Positions 16,043-24,872 of a DNA stretch of 51,137 nucleotides are shown here, piece by piece. Made by a program: the position numbers and the translations under genes. Origin of the DNA: Candidatus Liptonbacteria bacterium (lineage in GTDB: Bacteria > Patescibacteriota > Minisyncoccia > UBA6257 > 2-01-FULL-56-20); contig JACQKU010000004.1 of NCBI GenBank assembly GCA_016204335.1, positions 1 to 51,137 on the forward strand, given 5' to 3'. The first letter of the stretch is position 1; each line of letters starts with the position of its first letter. The notes beneath the pieces are model-generated. The model was given only the letters and a program-made list of their open reading frames with translations, made no database searches and was not told the DNA's origin.

Positions 16043-17419
16043 TTATAGCACAACGCTTTCGCCCGCTTCCGGAACGACCGCGTCCAGACGCATGGTTTCC
16101 GTTATTCTCTGCCGCAGAGCTTCGCTGGCATCCGGCTCGCCCTGAACAACAAAGACCTTTTTGAGCGATGACTGCATTGGCGCGAGCCATTCGAGAAGTT
16201 GCGCCTGGTCCGCGTGCGCCGAATACGCGCTTATTTCCCCGACCCGGCACCTGACCGAAACATCTTCCCCGAAAATTCGTACGTTTTTCGCTCCGCTGCG
16301 GATTCTCTCGCCGAGAGACCCGCGGGCTTGATACCCGACAAAAAGAATCATATTTTTTGAATCGGATAAATAACGGGATTCATGGTGCAAAATCCTTCCA
16401 CCGTGGGACATTCCCGAACCGGCGAGAATGATTTTGGGCGCCGGCACATTATTTATCTCTTTCGACTGTTCCGTCGTCAGAGCGAGACGCAACCCGGGAA
16501 AATTCAAAATATCTTCGCCGGCATGCTTCGTCTTCAAAACCTCCTGGTTAAAATAGCCCTTATGCTTCTTATAGACCGCCGTCACTTTAATCGCGAGCGG
16601 ACTGTCGATGAACACCGGCACTCTCGGTATCCTGCCCTCTTCAAAAAGCTGGTGCAGATGATAAAGAAGGTCCTGCGTGCGTTCCATCGCGAACGCTGGA
16701 ATCATCAGCACTCCTCCGGCTTTTACCGTGTCTTCAATCGCGTCCTCAAGCATTTCCCTTCGCTTGCTCACCGTTTCATGAAAACGGTTTCCGTATGTCG
16801 ATTCGATAAGGCAGTAATCGGCGGATTCGATTTTCTCGGTCGGCCGGATAATGGGCGCCGGCGAGTTGCCGAGGTCTCCGGAAAAAACAATTGTTTTATT
16901 CTCCGCTTCTATTTTTATGAACGCCGAACCGAGGATGTGCCCCGCGTCGAAAAATTCAATTTTGAAAGCGCCGAACTCAAACGGCCGGCGGTATTCGATT
17001 CCTTTCCAGCGGCTCATCAGTTTACTCACATCATCATCGCTGTAAAGCGGCGGCTTTCCTTCCCGCGCCGCTTCTTTGTTCAGAATATTTTCCGAATCAA
17101 GAAGCATCAGTTCGGCAAAGTCCCTGGTTGCCGGTGTCGAATACACTTCTCTGTGGAATCCGTCTTTCACAAGCTTTGGTAGGCGGCCGATGTGGTCGAT
17201 GTGCGCGTGCGTGATGAACACGGCGCCTATCTCCGAAGGGTTATAGCAAAAAGAGTCGAAGTTCTGTTTTTCGGCAAAATATCCGCCCTGCTGAAGGCCG
17301 CAATCCACCAAGATCGCGGATTTACGCGGATTAGACGCAGATGAACGCGGATTTTCCAATTCCAAAAGATAGTTCGCGCCAGTAACCGATTTCGCTCCGC
17401 CGCAAAAGGTAAGTTTCAT
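16043..17419 (-). CDS. MBL-fold beta-CASP RNA-specificity metallohydrolase
   Basis: THAHIDHIGRLP, DAGHILGSA, GSGMSHGGRILHH, SAHADQ. Confidence 0.92.
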   Translation of the reverse strand: MKLTFCGGAKSVTGANYLLELENPRSSASNPRKSAILVDCGLQQGGYFAEKQNFDSFCYNPSEIGAVFITHAHIDHIGRLPKLVKDGFHREVYSTPATRDFAELMLLDSENILNKEAAREGKPPLYSDDDVSKLMSRWKGIEYRRPFEFGAFKIEFFDAGHILGSAFIKIEAENKTIVFSGDLGNSPAPIIRPTEKIESADYCLIESTYGNRFHETVSKRREMLEDAIEDTVKAGGVLMIPAFAMERTQDLLYHLHQLFEEGRIPRVPVFIDSPLAIKVTAVYKKHKGYFNQEVLKTKHAGEDILNFPGLRLALTTEQSKEINNVPAPKIILAGSGMSHGGRILHHESRYLSDSKNMILFVGYQARGSLGERIRSGAKNVRIFGEDVSVRCRVGEISAYSAHADQAQLLEWLAPMQSSLKKVFVVQGEPDASEALRQRITETMRLDAVVPEAGESVVL

Positions 17420-17444
17420 AATGGTAATAGTATAACCCCAAAAA

Positions 17445-18848
17445 CTATTTACCGCGTTTCCTTAAAATCTCCTCGGCGATTGCGCGCTCGTTCCACGGAA
17501 TTTTCTTCCCGCCTTTTATATTCATCCACGCTTCGCCTCCCTTCCCGGCCAGAAGAACAACATCTCCTTTTTGCGCGAGGTTTATGGCTTTTTCGATTGC
17601 AAGCCGCCGGTCAGTGATGCGAAACACGTTTTTGCCGAGCACGCGTTTTTTGTTCTTGAGAACGCCGGGCATAATTTCATCAATGATTGCATCGGGGTTT
17701 TCATCGTATGGGTCATCCGTTGTCACCAAAATAATATCGGCATAACGGTCGGCGATTTCTCCCATAACCGGCCTGCGCCAACGGTCGCGTCCCCCGCCCG
17801 CGCTCCCGATAAGAACAATTATCTGGCGCGATTCGAATACTTTGAGCGCTTTCAACGCTTCTTCCAATCCTTTCGGCTCATACGAATAATCCACAAAAAC
17901 CTTGAATGGTTTTTTTGTCGGAACCGCTTCCATCCGCCCCGGCGGAGCAGACGCGGACAAAAGAGCTTTCCGCGCCGCTTCAACCGGAACATTTTGCGAA
18001 AACGCGGTAACGAGCGCGGCGGCGGCGTTATAGACATTGAACTCGCCGAGTAGGCGTGTTTCGTATTTTCCGCCATCGAGTTCGAACGACGCTCCGCTTT
18101 GGGAAAGTTTTACGTTTGAAATTTTTATGCAGTCATTGCGAGTGGAACGAAGCAATCCAGAGATTGCCGCGTCGCTCCGCTCCTCGCAATGACGAGAAAA
18201 TCCGTACTTCGCTTTGATTGCGGGTTTCAAAAAGTAGCCGACATTCTTATCGTCTAAATTGTACACCCCCACACCAAACGAAGATTTGCGCCGCGGCCGG
18301 AAAAAATTAATTATCTTCGTTATGGTGTGAGGGTAGATGCCGACGCCGTTTCGCCGCTTCGCAACCTGTTCGAATAATTTTACTTTCGCGGCGCGGTACT
18401 TCTCGAACCCGCCGTGCCGTTCGATATGCTCCGGCGAAAGATTCGTGAATACGGCAACGTTGTAATCGATAAACCTCTGCCGATATTGAATAATTCCTTC
18501 GGATGACGTCTCGATAACCGCGTACTTGCAGCCGCTGTCTGCCATTTGCCGCAAAAACTTCTGCAACGCGAATCTGCCAAGCATGGTTTGCTTTGTTTCG
18601 TTCACCCATTCCTTGTCGCCGATGCGAAAATTCACCGTGGAGGCAAGGCCGGTTTTGAAACCCGCTCCCTGCAAAATATCGGCGATTAAATTGCACGTGG
18701 TGGTTTTGCCTTTAGTGCCGGTCACGCCGATGACAATCATTTTCCGCGACGGGAAGCCGTAAAAAACCGCGGCTAAAAATGCGAGAGAAAAATGATAAGG
18801 CCTAGAAATAAACTTTTGATTGCGAAGAAAATCCAGAAATTGACGCAT
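17445..18848 (-). CDS. Mur ligase (MurE-like) with an in-frame palindromic repeat insertion
   Basis: GVTGTKGKTTTCNLIADIL, ETSSEGI, GSAGGGRDRWRRPVMG; repeat-encoded RHCEERSDAAISGLLRSTRND. Confidence 0.88.
   Translation of the reverse strand: MRQFLDFLRNQKFISRPYHFSLAFLAAVFYGFPSRKMIVIGVTGTKGKTTTCNLIADILQGAGFKTGLASTVNFRIGDKEWVNETKQTMLGRFALQKFLRQMADSGCKYAVIETSSEGIIQYRQRFIDYNVAVFTNLSPEHIERHGGFEKYRAAKVKLFEQVAKRRNGVGIYPHTITKIINFFRPRRKSSFGVGVYNLDDKNVGYFLKPAIKAKYGFSRHCEERSDAAISGLLRSTRNDCIKISNVKLSQSGASFELDGGKYETRLLGEFNVYNAAAALVTAFSQNVPVEAARKALLSASAPPGRMEAVPTKKPFKVFVDYSYEPKGLEEALKALKVFESRQIIVLIGSAGGGRDRWRRPVMGEIADRYADIILVTTDDPYDENPDAIIDEIMPGVLKNKKRVLGKNVFRITDRRLAIEKAINLAQKGDVVLLAGKGGEAWMNIKGGKKIPWNERAIAEEILRKRGK
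18132..18193. repeat. Palindromic dispersed repeat (GTCATTGC..GCAATGAC family), copy 3, inside the Mur ligase gene
   Basis: gtcattgcgagtggaacgaagcaatccagagattgccgcgtcgctccgctcctcgcaatgac. Confidence 0.88.
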
Positions 18849-18854
18849 ACTATT

Positions 18855-19436
18855 TCACTTCTTCCCGCTCAAAATTTTCAACGCCGCTTTCAGCCTGGCT
18901 TCGAGAGAAACGATTTTGTCATCGACTTTCTGAAGCGCAATCTTGACCTCGTCGCGACGGTAGCCGAGGCCGGCGAGCGTTTCAACGATATCGGCGTCCG
19001 ACTCCATTTTTTTAACCGATTCCTCGGATTGTTCGGCTTTCACCTTGTTCCTTAATTCAAGAATAATGCGTTCTCCGGTTTTGCTCCCAATCCCCGATGC
19101 GCGCGTCATCAAATCGGGTCTCCCCTCCTTGATTGCCGCCGTTAATTCCTTCATCGGCGCAACATCGAGAATGGCAAGCGCGGACTTCGGCCCCACGCCG
19201 CTTACCGATGTCAGCAACTGGAAAAAATCGGATTCTTCCCGGCTCAAAAATCCGTATAGGTCGAGCAGGTCTTCGCGGACATTAAGATGCGTAAAAAATT
19301 TGACCGCTCCGTCTATCGGTGGCAAACTGGTAAGCGTTCTTTGATGGACAAAAATTTTGATGCCGATGCCGGCGACCTCAACTACCGCGAAATTCTTTCC
19401 GGTTGCCGCCAATTTGCCGCTGACGCTGTAAATCAT
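18855..19436 (-). CDS. ruvA: Holliday junction branch migration protein RuvA
   Basis: MIYSVSGKL, TSVSGVGPKSALAIL, GIGSKTGERIILELRNK. Confidence 0.95.
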   Translation of the reverse strand: MIYSVSGKLAATGKNFAVVEVAGIGIKIFVHQRTLTSLPPIDGAVKFFTHLNVREDLLDLYGFLSREESDFFQLLTSVSGVGPKSALAILDVAPMKELTAAIKEGRPDLMTRASGIGSKTGERIILELRNKVKAEQSEESVKKMESDADIVETLAGLGYRRDEVKIALQKVDDKIVSLEARLKAALKILSGKK

Positions 19437-19559
19437 AAATTATTACTTTAGTTATTGAGATATTGGGGTATTAAGTTATTAGGCGACTACTAACTAAATA
19501 ACCTAATTACTCACCAACTTAATAACTCATTTACCCAATTACTTAATATCAATAATATC

Positions 19560-21416
19560 ATGTTTAAATTGATTTCCAATTTTGTCCCCCAAGGCGACCA
19601 GCCGGACGCCATCGAAAAGCTGTCCGAAGGGGTGAGCCACGGCCTCGAACATCAGGTTCTTTTGGGCATTACCGGAAGCGGCAAAACGTTTACGATGGCG
19701 AAAATGATTGAACAGCTTCACCTGCCGACGCTCGTCATCTCGCCGAACAAAATCCTCGCGGCCCAGCTATACCAGGAATTCAAAAGTTTTTTCCCGGAAA
19801 ACGCGGTTCATTATTTCGTTTCCTACTATGACTACTACCAGCCCGAGGCGTATCTGCCTTCGACCGACACGTACATCGCGAAAGACGCGCGCATCAATAA
19901 GGACATCGACCGGCTCCGGCACGCGGCGCTCCAGGCGGTGCTCGAACGCCGCGACACCATTGTCATCGCTTCGGTTTCCTGCATTTACGGCGTCGGCGAC
20001 CCGGCGGAATATCAGAAAGCGTGTCTCGCCCTGAAACTCGGACAGAAAATAAGTCCGGCTGACGCGGCGCGGCACCTTAATTTTTTGCAGTACGAACGTG
20101 TAGAGCGCGAGCCGGAGCATATCGGCCAGTTCAAACTCGAAAAAAACGAACTTGTGGTTTATACAATCGCCGGAGAAAGAATATTATTGACATTTTCCGC
20201 CAAAGGCGGATCCGCCTCGGGCGGAAAAAATCAACTTGTTTCAATTTTCAACTCCCACAAAAACGAGTCGATACAGTCGCTCAAAATATTTCCGGCGAAA
20301 TTTTGGGTGACGCCGCGCGACCGGCTCCGCATCGCCATTGCGAACATCAAAAAAGAACTGTCCGAGCGCGTTGAGGACTTGCAGGCCGCGAACAAATTCG
20401 CCGAAGCCGAACGGCTTACCAAGCGCGTTTCGTTCGACCTCGAACGGCTGAAAAAAGACGGGTATATGAACGGAATCGAAAACTACTCGCGGCATCTCTC
20501 ATTCCGAGAGCAGGGCGAACCGCCGATGACCATTCTCGATTATTTCCCAAAACCGTTTTTGCTATTTATCGACGAATCGCACATCGGCGTGCCCCAACTG
20601 AACGGGATGTACGCGGGCGACCGGAGGCGCAAGCAAACGCTTGTTGATTACGGCTTCCGGCTTCCGTCCGCTCTCGACAACCGCCCGCTCCGGTTCGAGG
20701 AATTCAAAAAGAAAATCGGCCAGACGATTTATGTTTCGGCGACGCCCGGCGACTATGAAATGCAAATTGTAAAAGAAACGGGGCAGGTCGCGGAGCAAAT
20801 CATCAGGCCCACCGGCGTGCTCGACCCTGAAATCATCATCAGGCCGGCGCAGACGCAGATAAAAAGTTTGCTCGCGGAAATAAAAAAGCGGACGCTCAAA
20901 AACGAGCGGGTTTTGGCGCTGACGCTCACGAAACGCCAGTCCGAAGACCTGACCGAATTTCTTTTGAGCCGCGGCATCAAAGCCGAATATATCCATTCGG
21001 AAATAAAAACGCTGAAGCGGCCCGAAATTCTCCACAGGTTGCGGAGCGGCGAAGTTGACGTGCTCGTCGGCATCAATCTTTTGCGCGAAGGTTTGGATTT
21101 GCCGGAAGTTTCGCTCGTGGCAATTTTGAACGCCGACCGCGAAGGATTTTTGCGGAATCACCGGAGCTTGATGCAGATGGCGGGCCGCGCGGCGCGCTCC
21201 ACCAACGGCCAGGTGATTTTCTACGCCGACCAGATTACCGAATCCATCAGAAAAGCGGTCGGCGAAACCAACCGCCGCCGGAAAGTCCAGCTCGCGTTCA
21301 ACAAAAAATTCTCATTGGAGCCGAAGACAATCAAAAAGCCGCTCACGGTCGCGAGTTTGCTCGAAATCGCGGGGTTTCGGAGCGAAAACGACGCGCAGAT
21401 TGCGGACGAGGATTGA
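19560..21416 (+). CDS. uvrB: UvrABC system protein B
   Basis: GDQPDAIEKLSEGV, GITGSGKTFTMAK, SYYDYYQPEAYLPSTDTYIAKD. Confidence 0.97.
   Translation: MFKLISNFVPQGDQPDAIEKLSEGVSHGLEHQVLLGITGSGKTFTMAKMIEQLHLPTLVISPNKILAAQLYQEFKSFFPENAVHYFVSYYDYYQPEAYLPSTDTYIAKDARINKDIDRLRHAALQAVLERRDTIVIASVSCIYGVGDPAEYQKACLALKLGQKISPADAARHLNFLQYERVEREPEHIGQFKLEKNELVVYTIAGERILLTFSAKGGSASGGKNQLVSIFNSHKNESIQSLKIFPAKFWVTPRDRLRIAIANIKKELSERVEDLQAANKFAEAERLTKRVSFDLERLKKDGYMNGIENYSRHLSFREQGEPPMTILDYFPKPFLLFIDESHIGVPQLNGMYAGDRRRKQTLVDYGFRLPSALDNRPLRFEEFKKKIGQTIYVSATPGDYEMQIVKETGQVAEQIIRPTGVLDPEIIIRPAQTQIKSLLAEIKKRTLKNERVLALTLTKRQSEDLTEFLLSRGIKAEYIHSEIKTLKRPEILHRLRSGEVDVLVGINLLREGLDLPEVSLVAILNADREGFLRNHRSLMQMAGRAARSTNGQVIFYADQITESIRKAVGETNRRRKVQLAFNKKFSLEPKTIKKPLTVASLLEIAGFRSENDAQIADED
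20193..20229. repeat. Palindromic repeat TTTTCCGCCAAAGGCGGATCCGCCTCGGGCGGAAAA in frame within uvrB
   Basis: Nested inverted repeats; near-copy in intergenic DNA at 34207-34240. Confidence 0.8.
21339..21381 (+). repeat. 43-bp direct repeat, copy 1 (inside the uvrB 3' end)
   Basis: ccgctcacggtcgcgagtttgctcgaaatcgcggggtttcgga, exact match at 22205-22247. Confidence 0.97.
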
Positions 21417-21490
21417 TCCCGTGAGAAGTCCGATGCGAAGACGCATCGGCAGTCCAGACGGCGCTGTCGGGATTTACTTCTAAATTGAGC

Positions 21491-21518
21491 TTGACAGGTA
21501 TAGCAATTTTGCTATACT
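21491..21518 (+). promoter_or_regulatory. TA-module promoter with operator palindrome
   Basis: TTGACA-N16-TATACT; GTATAGCAA-TT-TTGCTATAC palindrome at 21498-21517 overlaps spacer and -10. Confidence 0.7.
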
Positions 21519-21557
21519 GGAAAATGAAAGGTCGGCGGCCGGAATACAATAAACAAT

Positions 21558-21857
21558 GTGAATATACAGATACTCAGCAATGTCTCGAAGTTTCTTGAAG
21601 GACTCTCAAGAGAGGACGACGCCAAAATAGCCGCGCATTTGAAATCGCTTGCAATGGATCAGACCGACGGGCTTGCGATAAAACCTCTCAAAGGGAAAAT
21701 AAAAGAACTAATCGTGAGGCAATACCGAATCGTGTTCTTCAAAATAGGCGATAGCGGATATGTCGTGGATGTTTTCAGAAAACAGAGCAAGAAAACCCCG
21801 AAGCGAACCATCGAGCGAGCCGAGAGAATCTATCGGGACATTAATGCAAAGCAATAA
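21558..21857 (+). CDS. RelE/HigB-like toxin (GTG start)
   Basis: LKGKIKELIVRQYRIVFFKIGDSGYVVDVFRKQSKKTPKRTIERAERI pattern of phage-derived Gp49-like/HigB toxins. Confidence 0.82.
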   Translation: MNIQILSNVSKFLEGLSREDDAKIAAHLKSLAMDQTDGLAIKPLKGKIKELIVRQYRIVFFKIGDSGYVVDVFRKQSKKTPKRTIERAERIYRDINAKQ

Positions 21858-21886
21858 CTGCCAGTCGGGTAATAACAAAAAATGAG

Positions 21887-22204
21887 ATGAAAAAAATAAA
21901 CGCTGCAAAATATAATTTTACTTCGCTTGATACGATCATCAGAAAAAAACTCGCCAATCGGCGATTCCGCGCGTCGTTCACGGAAGAAACAAACAGATTG
22001 CAATTGGCACGCGAAATCAGAGGATTACGCGCGAAGAGGAATATGACCCAGAAAGAAGTCGCGGCGGAGGCGAATATGCCCCAATCCGTTGTCGCGCGTA
22101 TAGAATCAGGAACGCACAGCGTCTCGATTGCCACGCTTCATAAAATCGCGGGGGTCTTCGAAAAACGTGTCGGCTTGGTGGGACAAACACAAGACCGCAG
22201 ATAA
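21887..22204 (+). CDS. XRE-family HTH antitoxin (HigA-like)
   Basis: LRAKRNMTQKEVAAEANMPQSVVARIESGTHSVSIATLHKIAGVF. Confidence 0.85.
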   Translation: MKKINAAKYNFTSLDTIIRKKLANRRFRASFTEETNRLQLAREIRGLRAKRNMTQKEVAAEANMPQSVVARIESGTHSVSIATLHKIAGVFEKRVGLVGQTQDRR

Positions 22205-22247
22205 CCGCTCACGGTCGCGAGTTTGCTCGAAATCGCGGGGTTTCGGA
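22205..22247 (+). repeat. 43-bp direct repeat, copy 2 (orphan uvrB 3' end)
   Basis: Identical to 21339-21381; continues as KNEEDIDTSLVEEE* in the uvrB frame. Confidence 0.97.
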
Positions 22248-22290
22248 AAAACGAAGAGGATATTGATACGTCGTTGGTTGAAGAAGAATA
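22205..22290 (+). pseudogene. Remnant of a uvrB C-terminus (PLTVASLLEIAGFRKNEEDIDTSLVEEE*)
   Basis: In-frame reading of 22205-22290 reproduces the UvrB C-terminal segment with a different acidic tail. Confidence 0.85.
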
Positions 22291-22327
22291 GTTACTCTGA
22301 TAAAATATATGAAACTAAAGATACGAT

Positions 22328-23593
22328 ATGTCATCAAAAAAATTTATATTTCAAGATAAAAAAATAAAGATTGATTCCGATACTACAAAAATACTGGATG
22401 ATTTCTTTGACACAATCCCTACTCTGGAAAAAGAGTTAGAGAAAACTCTGTTGGTTTTATTTGATTCAAAAACTAAAGTTTTTTATACACTCTGTAATAT
22501 AAAAAAGAAAAATTTTGTGGGTTTAGTAGATAAAAATGCGGTCATTGACCCTGATCTCCAGGAAGATTACAAGTTAAATAGAGACCTTCAGCCGAACAAT
22601 CCAGATTTCAAGGAAATGCAAAATGACGCAAGTAAGGGCAGGCAATTTACTGATATTGTAGTCGAATACAATAAACAATATAAACCAGATAGGCCCTTAA
22701 AAATCCTGGGTGGCCAGCACAGGGCAGAGGCGATAGAACAAAAATCTCCAGATGAATCAGTACATGGATTGAGAATTTATTTCAACCTAGATAAAGACAA
22801 AAGAGCTGAAATCGCTATAATTTCTAACACGAATATCGATATTTCTCCTGACCTGCTTGATAGAATGGAGGAGCAAAGACTTGATCCACCAAATAAGCTT
22901 AGAGATTTTGCATACGCAATAGGCTTGCTTGAAAAAGGTAAAGATTTTGCTGATTCAAGAGTTAACCCTAATAATTTACCTACGGTAAGGATGGCTAGAA
23001 CATTTATAGTTAATTTTTATAAGGGAAGGGAATACGAAGAAGATTATGATAGCGATGCATTAGAAGGAATGATTTGTTCTTCATCTGGCATGGATTCTGA
23101 TTACGAAAAAATTTATAAAATTAAAAACTTTGCTGAGGATGAAAAATTAGTAGGAGCAGGAAAAAAATTTATAGAATTACATAAAAAACAATATAAAATT
23201 GCCTCGAATAGAGAGGGACTTAAACAAGTAAAAGCCCACAGGATGAAAGCAATGGCTATAGCAGTTGTTTCTGCGTGGTCTTACGTAAGTGGGTTGTTAC
23301 AACGTGATTCGAAAAGATTAAGTAAATTTTACGATTTACCAAAAAACTCTGGCAAGAATGACCCGCTGAATGCAAAAGCGATGACAGCTTTTCAGCTTAA
23401 AGGCGTTGACCCCGAAGCATATCGTGGGCTTGGCACAAGAACAGACGCAAAAGAACGTGGCAGATTAATAACAATTTTCTTAGAATACTCTAAGGCCGCA
23501 AGTGGAGACGAAATAAATCCAACTTTATTAGACCGAGCAGTTAGATATTATCAAGGCAATAAAATGAGAAAAGAGGGTGATAAATATAAATGA
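22328..23593 (+). CDS. DGQHR-domain-like protein (DndB-related superfamily)
   Basis: RPLKILGGQHRAEAIEQKS; downstream pattern IAIISNTNIDISPDLLDRM. Confidence 0.75.
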   Translation: MSSKKFIFQDKKIKIDSDTTKILDDFFDTIPTLEKELEKTLLVLFDSKTKVFYTLCNIKKKNFVGLVDKNAVIDPDLQEDYKLNRDLQPNNPDFKEMQNDASKGRQFTDIVVEYNKQYKPDRPLKILGGQHRAEAIEQKSPDESVHGLRIYFNLDKDKRAEIAIISNTNIDISPDLLDRMEEQRLDPPNKLRDFAYAIGLLEKGKDFADSRVNPNNLPTVRMARTFIVNFYKGREYEEDYDSDALEGMICSSSGMDSDYEKIYKIKNFAEDEKLVGAGKKFIELHKKQYKIASNREGLKQVKAHRMKAMAIAVVSAWSYVSGLLQRDSKRLSKFYDLPKNSGKNDPLNAKAMTAFQLKGVDPEAYRGLGTRTDAKERGRLITIFLEYSKAASGDEINPTLLDRAVRYYQGNKMRKEGDKYK

Positions 23594-24135
23594 AATCCTC
23601 TAGTTATTCATTGATAGATCATATAAAACTGCTCCTCGATTCAAACGAATGGTATCTTGAAAAGATTAGAACGAAAAATACTCTCCCATTCCAGGAAGAG
23701 ATTTTTTGTATGGCGGTCATATCTAATGCTTGGTCGGCATTAGAAGGATACATTAATTTCATAGCTTCTTTGGCAAAATTCGCTAGAAAACTTGAATCTC
23801 ACGAAATGGCCTTCCTTGAGGAAATGGATTGGAAATTAAACGACAAGGGGAAATTTGAAAAACAGACAGCCTATCAGTCAACTACTAAAAAGTTCCTTTT
23901 TTTGTTAGAAAGGTTTTCTTCTGTAAAAATAGTTAAATTTAATAAAAGTAGAATCTGGAACGATATGAAAGTATCAGAAAAAATAAGAAATGGCCTCATA
24001 CATCCAAAAGAAACTATCGTCTTTAAGGATTTTAATCTTGAAACAGCAGAAATGACACATAAGACCGCCAAACTAGCTATTCTTTTTTTGGAGAAAAAAG
24101 TTTTGAAATCAAAACACTCGAGTTTCCAAAGTTAA
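23590..24135 (+). CDS. Putative HEPN-like protein
   Basis: Helical ORF with SEKIRNGLIHPKE (R-X4-H); ATGA 4-nt overlap with the DGQHR gene. Confidence 0.5.
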   Translation: MKSSSYSLIDHIKLLLDSNEWYLEKIRTKNTLPFQEEIFCMAVISNAWSALEGYINFIASLAKFARKLESHEMAFLEEMDWKLNDKGKFEKQTAYQSTTKKFLFLLERFSSVKIVKFNKSRIWNDMKVSEKIRNGLIHPKETIVFKDFNLETAEMTHKTAKLAILFLEKKVLKSKHSSFQS

Positions 24136-24179
24136 GACCTTGTAAATTTTCCGGTTCCTGCTATACTACTCTCACTTTC

Positions 24180-24434
24180 ATGCCCATCACGCAATCAGCC
24201 AAAAAAGCGCTTCGGCAGAATATCCGCCGGCGGGTTCAGAACGTCAGGAAAATGGACGCGGTGAAAAGCGCCGTCAAGAAGTACAAAAAACTGGCTTCGG
24301 AGAAAAAAACCGCCGAGGCGGAAAAACAGCTCTCGCTCGTTTATAAAGCGATTGATAAGGCGGTTAAAACAAATTCACTCAATCGCAATAAGGGCAGCCG
24401 GATGAAATCCCGGCTCGCGAAGCTCGCACGATAA
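24180..24434 (+). CDS. rpsT: Ribosomal protein S20
   Basis: MPITQSAKKALRQNIRRRVQN...NSLNRNKGSRMKSRLAKL. Confidence 0.93.
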   Translation: MPITQSAKKALRQNIRRRVQNVRKMDAVKSAVKKYKKLASEKKTAEAEKQLSLVYKAIDKAVKTNSLNRNKGSRMKSRLAKLAR

Positions 24435-24446
24435 CCTTGACCTTGA

Positions 24447-24869
24447 CTATGACAGTGACGATGATTTTGACGCTGGCGAGGATAGGTAGCCGGTAAATTT
24501 CCTTAATCGTTTCGCAAGGCTTCTTGCTTCTTCCAAAAATTCCGAGTGTTGCACCTCCGAAATATAGCCATCATCAAGCGCACAATCCAAACAAGAAACT
24601 ACCTCGTCCAACGAGCAATGCGCTCTATTGATGTAAAGCCGCATATCTTTGTCCGTACTTTTGTTGGTGCTCTCCGCAATATTTAAAACAATGGAGTTCA
24701 ACGCCCGTTTCGTCTGGTCGGTCAAAGCATATATTTCGCTTTTCGGATAGCTTTTCAAAATTTCGTTAATTTTATTCCTAAATAATCTAGAATCTGTGTA
24801 AACATCCCATTCTCTAAACCTGAAGCCGTACTCGTCAACTTTTTTCCTCTCTGTCATAGTCATTGTCAT
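24447..24869 (-). CDS. Four-helix-bundle protein (S23 / 23S rRNA intervening-sequence protein family)
   Basis: YALTDQTKRALNSIVLNIAESTNKSTDKDMRLYINRAHCSLDEVVSCLDCALD. Confidence 0.85.
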   Translation of the reverse strand: MTMTMTERKKVDEYGFRFREWDVYTDSRLFRNKINEILKSYPKSEIYALTDQTKRALNSIVLNIAESTNKSTDKDMRLYINRAHCSLDEVVSCLDCALDDGYISEVQHSEFLEEARSLAKRLRKFTGYLSSPASKSSSLS

Positions 24870-24872
24870 AGA

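Noticed and set aside
19437-19559. CRISPR-like short repeats (taataact/attaactt) upstream of uvrB
   Set aside because: Repeats are degenerate, irregularly spaced, too short, and no cas genes are present; no CRISPR array seen anywhere in the window
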